A DNA stretch of 60,092 nucleotides from Stramenopiles sp. TOSAG23-2 (lineage: Eukaryota; Sar): assembly GCA_900128395.1 (NCBI GenBank), contig LT649245.1, positions 1-60,092 on the forward strand, in the 5' to 3' direction. This document shows, in pieces, positions 32,201 through 42,356 of this stretch. Made by a program: the position numbers and the translations under genes. The notes under the pieces were generated by a model. The model worked only from the letters and a program-made list of their open reading frames with translations, was not told the origin of the DNA and searched no databases. The number at the start of each line of letters is the position of its first letter. Position 1 is the stretch's first letter.

Positions 32201-35200
32201 TCGCAAATAGCTAATTGAAATGCTTCCATTGCTGCACTTCGCCTATCAAAACCTGTATAACAATGAACTTTCATTGGCTTTTGCACAAGTTTTAAAGCTT
32301 CCCTTACATTTCCATGGCAATATTTGTATATATCCTTTGCTAATTCTCTATCACATAATTTTAATGCTAAAATTTCTTCAATATCTTTTTCTGGCTCGGT
32401 GCGAGGAATAATTTTACTATTGGTTTTTTCCTCATCATTATCCAATTTGTATTGTTCCATTATTTTGTGTTTTGTTTTGTCATCATTAATATTTTTATTA
32501 TTATTAGCCGCTTCACTTCGTAATACTTGATGTTTTCGCAAAGGCAATGGGGCCCCACAACGCATATCATATACTAATTGTAAATATCTCCATGGTGCAA
32601 TTATAGATATAAATGCTAAAATTATGAATGGTAAGTCCAACATAGTATGAACAAATTCCACTAATACAACACCTCTACCACCCTGCAGTTGCTTTCGAAT
32701 ATTGTATATAAATTCCGTTTCAACCAAATGTTGCACACGATGTGTTGCTAATACGGTTCTATTATCTATATTATGCTGACGCATATAACGAATTTTGTGC
32801 TCTCTGTTTAATTTATCAATAATTTTATTCCTAAAGAAGTCACGCATATCCATGTCCGGAATATCTATCGGTGCAGACCAATAATATTTTTTACAAAGAG
32901 GTACCCAGATTGCATCGTTTCCTTCGTTCCTGGAGTATTTCCAAAATGCCTTACTTGCAATCTCAAGCTTTCCCACCTCATGTGGTTCTAGAAACATCGT
33001 TAAGTACTTTCCAGTTGGGAATCCTTCAGAATCTGGAAATATTTCAAAAATTTTATTATTTTCTTTAACCATGCCTGTCATTATATCTGTAAATTTCTTT
33101 TTTTCATTTTCCTTCATTGCAAACGATGTGCGCCGTTTATCTTCACGATACTCGTCTTGTACCTTGATTTCGTCATGATCTTGTAACTTGGTTTTGACAT
33201 TACCTTTGTCATTTTCATGGTCGTCATCTTCCACTGAATAATCATCCGTTAAAATATGTTTCACTTGCACTTTTTCCAATTTATTTGATAATTTTGTATT
33301 CCCTTCACCTTTCTTAACATTTTCTGTATTTTCCTCATATATGATCAACCCACTTGATGGCGATGGCGCTATGACATCATTCTCTTTCAACGTTGTCATA
33401 AATCGCCAACAACAGATTATTTCAAAACATTTCACAAACCATCCCAAAAACCAAAGAGACTTATATCCGCGTGGTCCGAGAAGTTTATAGTACATTGTAG
33501 GCGCCCTCCACAAAGTGACAGTAACAACGAGACCTAGTATTATAAACGGTATGTCTATAATATAATTAATGAATGCAAAACAAATTTCAATATATATGTG
33601 AAATCTTCTGACACCTGTTACACTCTTTTTTTCTCTATCCCATTGCACATCATACAAATCCCAATATAACACCAAAAAAAATCGGGATGGACAGCGGTAC
33701 ATAAATAAAACGGTTGTAATGGTTAACGGTAGCAAAACTAAATCTAATATCAGCATACCAAATTGTTGCAATGCAATAAATCGATTACGCCTTGCATTAT
33801 TATACCATTCGCTATGCCTTTTACTATTACACATGTCACGCAGTAAAGGTATTGTCCTAAGTCCGGAGCAGAATACTATTAAGCCAAGGAATAATGGTAT
33901 AATATCCATAAATACCTCAAAAAGGTAATTTAAAATGACAGCTCTTCTTTCATTTGGGTGTTTTACTTTCCATAATGCCATTTGAAACCCAACCGTTCTC
34001 CATGGTACCATTGATACTAATACATATACAAGAATAACTAAGAGAAAAAAATCATAAATATTTACGTAAAGTTAGAAGATTATGTATAAAAGAGCTAAAA
34101 AATTAAAGATCATTCTAAATTACTTACATGGAAAGTCACAGCATAAATTAAGAAAATGCTTTGAAATTGCATAACGACTCTTGTTCTGGCCAAAACTCAC
34201 TTCTTCCTCCATTAATGCAGCATGGAAATCAATTCGAAATTGTTTAGCTCTCCATATTGAAAAAAACACAATCGTTGCCATTGGAAAGAATACAAAGAGA
34301 TCCACTAGGGAATTTAAGCATTGCAACATGCATATTACATAGTAGGAAACAATTTTGTTTATCCTATTTGAAATTTTTGTTTTACCACTGGGGTATTGAT
34401 CTTGCAACAAAAACACTACTGTCGAAAAAAGTAAATATCCTGAAATACTGATAATGGTTACATTGAGGTACTCTCTTTTCCATCCAAAGAAAGGTAAAAC
34501 TACAATACATATTAGCAATATGCTTTGTATAATAACCGCTATTACATTGATAATAATCAATCCTAAAACACGTAAAGGGTTATTTCTCTTTTCTTGACCA
34601 GGTGGCAGATGTTCATCTACGTCTTTGGCAATGCTTTTCACATCGCACAAAGCAAGTAATGCTTTACCCCCCTTTTTGTTTGCCAATTCATAACCTAATT
34701 TAACGTAATATCGATTTACTAATCTAGGTGTAAGCACATAACATCGATAAAACACGTATGTAAAATATGTTTTCCCGGTACCAATTAAATAAAAGTAAGG
34801 TGATGGTAACAAAAGCATGAGAAGGTTGGATACTACAAGAATTAAATCTAAAGGAGCACGAAAAGTGTTAATCAATGCTGCTCGCCGACGTTCGTGCAAT
34901 TTCTTCAATACACAAACATTATATATTGTATTGGGCAATCTATGCAACGTAAGCAACAATCCATGTATGATATAAGGAATATCTATCATTAACTGAAGCA
35001 ACTCGTTTGCAATTGCCAAACGAAGTGAGTTGCCATGTTGCATTTGCATGTATACTGTAATTGCCCTGCCAGATCTATATCCAGACAGAATAAGAATTAT
35101 CCACACTAAGATAAAGGGTACGTCTAAAAGTAAATTTAGCAGCTCAATTCCAGACATAATATGAATAGGGTCCAAAATATCGTTGTTTGGACCTAAGAGA

Positions 35201-38200
35201 ATATAACAGAAAATTTCGTCTGTCAATGTTTTTTCACTTTTAATTGCAATAAGCCTTTCTGTGTTTTCAATTTCTGGTAATTCATTTATTGAAAACCGTG
35301 GTTTCGATTTATTTCCTTCAAGTCCTTTGCCAAGCTTTGGCTCGCCGGTGTCTTTCAATGGATCCTTATCAAATTTCTCTTCATCTAATTCTTCCAGCTT
35401 TTCCTCGTCAAGCTTTACATTGCCTGATTCTTGCGATTTTGCTTTCAAAACTTTAATTGTTTCATCAACGTTTTTTCCATTTTTGATATATGTAGCTTGA
35501 GCTTCTTCCCTTGTACATAATTCTATCAAACTAAGTATTTGGTCGATATCTTTATCTTCTATTGTATTTTTATCACCACTGTGATTTTTTCTTTGTCCCT
35601 TAGCATTCCTGTTTTTCAACCATTGCCGGAGTCCTTGTTGTACATCCGATGCACGCCAAAGTGTGCACATCAATATACCCACAAATATAATCGCAATTAC
35701 GTCAAACACAACTAAAACACATTGATGCAATATCAATAAACCTGTATTATTATTTTTTTACAAAAACATTTATGTTAGAAATGAATATCCAGTTATAGGC
35801 ATTAAAATGCAAGATATAAAGTTTCGAAAAATCGTCTATACTTACGTTGTTGAAATTGAGGCAAATATCCTGGTCCATCTTTTTGCTTAACTCTGCCAAG
35901 CTTCGCAATTTTTCGTTTCCACGTAGGGATTCGATGTAAAGATAAAATAGCTGGGACAACGAATGGTACATCAAGTATACATGTAATGGCCCAGCTAAAT
36001 ACAAGAAATTGATATTCAAAATGCTTTCTTTTTCTATGTTCCCATATCTCATGTACATCTTCTTTAAACCCACCAAAACGCCAAAAAGATATGACGATGA
36101 AAAGTGAAAGCACTGCTATGAGTGGATCCAATATGTAGTAAAATGCTTGTTCAAACATTGTCAGTCTAAATAACCAATTTTCTTTAAAGCGCCATACAAA
36201 CACATATTCACCTGCCTGCTTCTTTTCTTTTCGCCACTGCTTTTTTCCTTTATCAAATATCCATTTTTTATCGTCTTGCCATTGTGTTTTCAGTTCATCA
36301 AATTCATAATGTACATATCTATATCGCCGCATGGGAGTAAAAAACACCAATAACCAACATAAATAAAACGGCAAGTCAAATACCATGCTAGTAAAAACGC
36401 TAAGTACATCCAACGTAAAAACAAATGCAGATTTATTTTTATGCCGATGCCATTTTAATCGTATTTGAAGGCTTCGAGGTGATATCAATAGAATGATCGT
36501 TGTCATAAGAATAAATGGATCTAGCAACACTAAAACAAATTGCTTCACAATAAAAGCGCGCGCTTTAAATTCTAATACAATAATCTCATTCGGAATTCCA
36601 CTCTTAGTTGCTTTCCCCATAACTGATTTGCTGCGTTCTCCACCATCACGAATAGCCTTGACATATCTAGAGAAAAAGAATTGCATGCGCCATAATGTAC
36701 AAATAAGCAACGTAAAAAATGGCAAATCAAGTAATAAATACATAAACTCAATGAGAACACGACCAAACAATGCAAAGGTGTTACTTCTAGCCAAACAATA
36801 AGACCAATATCCCTGATACTGCCCATGATTTTGTTCTTGCTCTTCTTGTGGTCTTTTCTCTCTTTCTAAAAGCACATTTTTGTCAATAAACAAAATCCTC
36901 CGTTTGACACTCCACCATCTCCAATGAAAAATATATAAAAATATTAACATGATAGCAATTGCAGGGTCTAATAAGAAAAGAAAGAATTGTTTCAAAATGT
37001 AAAAACGAAAGGACCAATCATGCTTCCACTCGCCATTCCATCGGTCTACCCACTCACTTGTTTTTTTTTCAATAACTATGCGTCTCAAACTAGCATCAAC
37101 ACGTTCTTTCTCGTGTTTTCTTTTATCATATTGTGCCATGTCGCCTATCATCAACTCTTGTCGATGCAATTCGTCACTTAACTTCGCCCACATAATGGGA
37201 ATGCGCCAGAAGGAAATGCAAAACAAAATGAAAAAAGGCACATCCAAAATTAATTTTGTAAAAATTGTTAAAATCAGCTTTATAAATTCGACCTCAAAAA
37301 TATCGTTGTAATGGCGCACTCTACTTGTCAATTCTCTGCGTCTCCATGGAGCCAAAAGACACAACAGATAACCAATAAAGACTATCGGGTCAAACAATCC
37401 AAATATAAATTGTTTAAAAATGTAAAAACGACAACCAGCATCATTAACAAAAGAATAGTTTCGGCCCTTTATATTATTCATTATAACCGTCTTCGCTGCA
37501 AGCTCATCTTTGCCTGATTGCAAATATGCTTTCTCTGCTAAAGGTCGTGAAGTATATTCAGCAAGTCGAGCCACAACTTGATTATCCTTTAATCCAACAG
37601 CTATTACATCTTTGCTTGATTTTTTAATGGCTGTCAATTCCATTTCAGAAACTTTCGTATTTGAGATTTTCTGAATTATAATTTTTTGTTCAGTATGCTT
37701 ACGTTTTTCATAATCTATCATTTTCCAAAAAGTATTTAAAATGCTTCGAAATGGTGTAGCAATAAACAACAACAAAAAAGGTAAATCTACTAGCAATGAC
37801 ATGAAAGTATTAAAAATGCTTGCATGAATTGCTGTGCTACTTTGTATTATTAGCTTTTGTAACGGTTTAATGTCATTAGGCATAATATATGTAACTCTTG
37901 CAATATTAAATCTCACGTCAAAATGCCTCCATGAGAAAAGCAATATAAGTAAAAATGGTAAAAGCATTAAATCTAATAAGACTGTAAGCATTTGTGTAAA
38001 CGCATATCTTCGCCTTTCCCATATCGATGTATCTTTGGAATGAATGTATTTAAAGGTGAACAGAACGCCTCTCCATAAACCTAAAACCCCCATGCAAACA
38101 AATGGGAAATCTAGTATTGAAGATAAAAAGCAATCTAATACTATTACATGCGCATCAGCAGATCTCCAAAACCTTTCATTTTCTTTATCTTTCAATGATT

Positions 38201-41200
38201 TTCTTAATCTATTAATCATGGATCTTCTTCTCCAATAAAACATATACGTAAATCCAGCCATGATCAATGCTATTGGGTCTATAGGGGCTAGCAGGACTTG
38301 TTGGAGTATAAACAGCCGTTTTCGCCCTATCGTATTCCGTCTATGAATTTGACTCTCCTTATCATGTTCAACAGTATCTTCCTGGAGATGTTTGATCGTA
38401 ATGGGTAAACGCCACAAAGTACATAGAGAAATGATTACAAATGGAATATCTATCAAAAATGTTACAAAATGCCCCACAATAGCAAGATGTGGTGTTATAT
38501 TATATCTGTTCTCATGTTTCATCCATAGTGGATTTTGAAGCTTTTGATGCAATTTGGATCCTCTCCATCGAAAAATCCATGTAATAACGTACATAATAAG
38601 TGCTATTGGATCTAACAAACTTAGCAAAGCTGCATTAAATGCATAACCAAATTTATTCCAACATGGATCCCAACATGCGTATCCTAGCTTTTCTTTAATA
38701 GCTTTATTATCAATACTAATTATGTCTTTTACAAGATAGTAAAATCTAAATGGGTTCAATATTGAAATGAATGACAACACAATAATTGGAGATTGTATAA
38801 TAATCCAAAATAAATTGCAAAAAGAACATACATGGAAGAAGAAAAAATTGTTAAATGATTCCGGATATAATTCCTCTAGTTTTCCTCCCGAGCCGGTGTC
38901 TTTTTTATTATCACTATCGCCATTTTTATTACGATTATTATTGGCGGTATTGTTTGGCGTTAAATTCGTTTTTACACTCCCAGCTGCCTCTTCTTCATCG
39001 TTTTCGTGTTCTTCTTTTGGATCTTCAGCAACAGCTATACTTTCCATACGAGCACGATCATTTTCATAACGCCAATATGCAACTAATTCTTTTTGTAATA
39101 TGGTAAAACGAAAAAATGTCAAAAAACTTATTATACAAGCTGCAATAGCTAACCAATCGAAGAATGCAGCCAACGTATGTTTAATTGCTACTTTCCAAAA
39201 TGACCAGATATTTTTATCACGAAGTTTATATTCTTTTTTTACTAACCAATATATGCGGTACGGGTTTATAATTGTAAACATAAATACTATTGTGAAAGCG
39301 ACAAGTTCAGCTAGTGCAATGAAAAATGATTTCCATGTAAGAATGTAGTAAGATAGGGTCCAAAATCCATATTTTACCTTTTTGACTTGCTTACGCCATG
39401 TTGAATACCGAAGCGGGTAGGTAATGACTAAAAAGAGAATCAATGGTACATGCAAGAGATCGACTACACAGTACAGCGCTTGCAATACTATAATGCCATG
39501 GGCAAACCTTTCGCTATAGTTAATAACAGCCTTCACATTCTGTTTTTTGTCATCAACTTTTACATCCTTTTTATGCTTCCCATCTCTATCATCAGTGGCC
39601 ATATCTTGTACTATTATTTCTTCCTGATTATTTTGCTCCTTTTCTTTTGTATTAGTATTGCAGCATACAAATGTACATTCTTTGCGATTTGAAGCGAAAA
39701 TAGATCTTTTAAGTGGTTCGTATCTTCCAAATAGATTGAAACTGAAAAGAACAATTATAAAAAATGGCAGCGTTATTATATCTAAAATAACATACTTAAA
39801 ATTAGTTAACCCATACCATCGTATATCCCATATCTTCGCATTTTTTTCATGTTGAACAGTGTGTTTCACCAAGTTACAAGCCCGCCAAATACCACATAGA
39901 CTAAGTAAGCCCAATAGAATAAAAGGCTATTTTATTTTATTTATAGCATTATGAGCGCACAAAGAGAAATAAGTAAATTTTTAGTTAGCGGTTTGTGTAT
40001 TAAGACATGGTGGGGAGATTGGTGCGAGTTATTCTTCAAGCATTACTTACACTATCTATAACACCATTCTTAAATTGATCCCAGATAGATTGACGTCTTT
40101 CCCTTGTCACTTCTACTTCATTAGATGGAAACACCAACAAATTCTTCACAGAAATTAATATGATTTTCCATCGCCAAATAAACGGAATCGATGCAATAGC
40201 CAATATTATAAATGGTATATCAAGAAATGCTGAGCGTAATTGATTTGAGTATATCATCAATACACTTGGCTCCCATTCAACAGGCTCATTATCTTTTCCT
40301 AAATATGATCCAGTAAATCCACGACGTTTGTTCTTTGACAAATCACTAAATAATAATGGAATGCGATAAAAAAATATTAATATAAATGGAATCTCGATTA
40401 ATATTAATATATCCAATAATAATTGTAAACAATGATATGTTACAATTTTACGACGATGTACTGCATTATTATCTGATTTATACAAATCGAGGAATAGCAA
40501 AATACCACGATAACCAGTACATACTAATACAAAACCGAGTATGATGAATGGTATATCAAGAAATGCTGAGCGTAATTGATTTGAGTATATCATCAATACA
40601 CTTGGCTCCCATTCAATAGGCTCATTATCTTTTCCTAAATATGATCCAGTAAATCCACGACGTTTGTTCTTTGACAAATCACTAAATAATAATGGAATGC
40701 GATAAAAAAATATTAATATAAATGGAATCTCGATTAATATTAATATATCCAATAATAATTGTAAACAATGATATGTTACAATTTTACGACGATGTACTGC
40801 ATTATTATCTGATTTATACAAATCGAGGAATAGCAAAATACCACGATAACCAGTACATACTAATACAAAACCAAGTATGATAAATGGTATGTCCTTGAGT
40901 ATTTTAAGAAAGTTATTCCATATTATAAATTTTCTATCATCTTCATCTGCGCCTTTTAATTCTTCCCATGTATCAGATACACGATAAATGGTAACAAGTA
41001 TGAACAAAAGAGGTATAGGAATAAAAATTAATTCTCCCAATCCACGAAAAGCTTGTTCCATAGTAAAGATACGTATTTTTAATTCGCTCATTTCATGTTC
41101 TACATTTGTTCTATACTCATTATAATGTTTCCATATTGCATTATGAAAATGATTCCGCCAGAAAAATACAAATGCAATAAGAAAGAAAGGAAAAACAATA

Positions 41201-41673
41201 ATATCAAACAATGCTAATGGTATTTGTTGCAATAAATACAGCCTCCAGTTTAATTTATCATTTTTTGGCTTCCTATATAAATGTCGCCAACGCCAAAAAC
41301 AAGGCAATATAAGAATTTGAGTCGTTGAAAATACCAAGAAATCAATTATTCCAGAAAATGCACCAACGACAATTTGAGTGATTTGTTTTATTTTCTTATC
41401 ATCCGGTGCATATTGATTATTCATAAATGTTCCGACAAAAATACCACCGCAACATGTTACAATAAACAAAAGAAATGTAATGATAGATACGAATGACCTT
41501 TTTAATCTGCTACTTGCAATATCGTCTACTGCGATAATAGAATTTTGAAACTTTGATAAAAAAAACGAAAATGGAAATGCAAGCGCTCGAAAAGGTAGTA
41601 AAAGACATGGGACTAATAAGCGCAATAAGTTTAAAATTAAAGGTTCCTCCCCATTGCTATTTTGTCTATTCAT
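29230..41673 (-). CDS. Giant polytopic membrane protein of repeated D-x-P-F...W-R hairpins with UBA-like and F-box-like insertions (4041 residues, four exons)
   Basis: Exons on the minus strand are 41673-40051, 39926-35846, 35741-34128 and 34037-29230. All donors are GTAAGT. Phases 0, 1 and 1 match, and the total is exactly 4042 codons with the TGA. Each splice rebuilds a motif: VIDS+PFILLGLLSL, QFQQ+RLLILHQCV and CDFP+FILVYVLVSM. The repeated unit is a membrane hairpin, D-[LIVF]-P-[FYL] plus ~10 hydrophobic residues ending [WY]-R, seen more than 30 times (DIPFIILGFVLVCTGYR, DLPFFTLLICTLWR, LDPIALIMYVITWIFRWR). Three segments look like UBA domains (residues ~1320-1358, ~1966-2003, ~2990-3028), and one like an F-box (~2784-2826, LEPHEVGKLEIASKAFW ... 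VPLCKKYYW). There is no signal peptide; MNRQNSNGEEP starts cytosolic. Function is unknown; a membrane scaffold, channel or ubiquitin-linked platform is inference. A 336-bp in-frame duplication adds one 112-residue module. Confidence 0.85.
34038..34127 (-). other. Intron 3 of the giant membrane-protein gene
   Basis: Donor TTTCCAT|GTAAGTAATT at 34127, acceptor TTTTCTCTTAG|TTATTCTTG ending 34038; 90 bp, phase 1. Joining gives CDFPFILVYVLVSMVPWRT, again the D-x-P-F...W-R signature. Confidence 0.92.
35742..35845 (-). other. Intron 2 of the giant membrane-protein gene
   Basis: Donor CAACAAC|GTAAGTATAG at 35845, acceptor AATAATACAG|GTTTATTG ending 35742; 104 bp, phase 1. Joining gives QQRLLILHQCVLVVFD, matching other modules of the form R-x-x-I-x-[KHQ]-Q ... 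D. Confidence 0.9.
39927..40050 (-). other. Intron 1 of the giant membrane-protein gene
   Basis: Minus-strand donor GATAGT|GTAAGTAATG at 40050 and acceptor AAAATAG|CCTTTTATTC ending 39927; 124 bp, phase 0. Joining gives D-S-P-F-I-L, a copy of the family signature. Confidence 0.9.
40211..40890. repeat. Near-exact in-frame tandem duplication, period 336
   Basis: Two copies of a 112-residue module in exon 1 of the giant gene differ at a few bases (for example Ile/Val in NEPIEWEPS versus NEPVEWEPS). The boundaries fall inside the conserved DIPFII motif. It is longer and less identical than the other tandem duplications here, so it may be a real module gain. Confidence 0.9.
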
Positions 41674-42356
41674 GAATTAATGGAAGCAAACGATTAATCC
41701 GCTATCTCTTACCAAAAAAATATTTTGTTTATACGGTTTTGCTATAATAAATAATTATTAATTATGTAAAAAACCAAACAAATGTTTGTTTGTTTTTAAA
41801 CAACACCTTTTTTTCTACATACATACACAATTTAAAATTCAATAACTTTTTTTCCAAATAATCTACTGTAACTGTCGTCACTTACACATACATATATATT
41901 AATAGTCCTATGGTCTCCTCCTGTATTTCGTATCAACTTTTTAAATTTTAAATGAGATAGCTAGCTAATTATTATAATACCTGCTATGTCATGCTATTTT
42001 AAATTTTTGCCCATTTATGGCGAAAAATATCTTTTTTTTGAAACTGGTTTAAATAGCAAACACACAGCACTAATCTATTCCAACTTTTTGTGTGTGTATT
42101 ATTAGATTATAGTTCAATTTAAATTTAATTAATAATAACGAAATGCCAGAATGCACAAATCAAATAATAATTGGAATTTTTCCATGCAACGCCGCGCCCA
42201 TCCTTCACCATTTGCTTTTTTTATTTCTTCTATTCCTTATTTATTGATCTTCATGAGCATTAATTTTTGTTTTTAAGAAAGAATTTTTAAGTTTTGGTAA
42301 AGGTTTGTTAGATAAATTATTTATATATAATTGCTACATAAGAATAGTGTCAAAAA
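41674..42356. other. Divergent intergenic region, giant gene / WWE-vWA gene
   Basis: 683-bp AT-rich spacer between two head-to-head membrane-protein genes; it should contain both promoters. T- and A-runs are common. No gene or structured repeat is recognised. Confidence 0.45.

Noticed and set aside
29230-41673. Four independent membrane-protein genes instead of one
   Set aside because: Three intervening gaps each have GTAAGT donors, AG acceptors, matching phases and rebuild the repeat signature; the sum is an exact number of codons.
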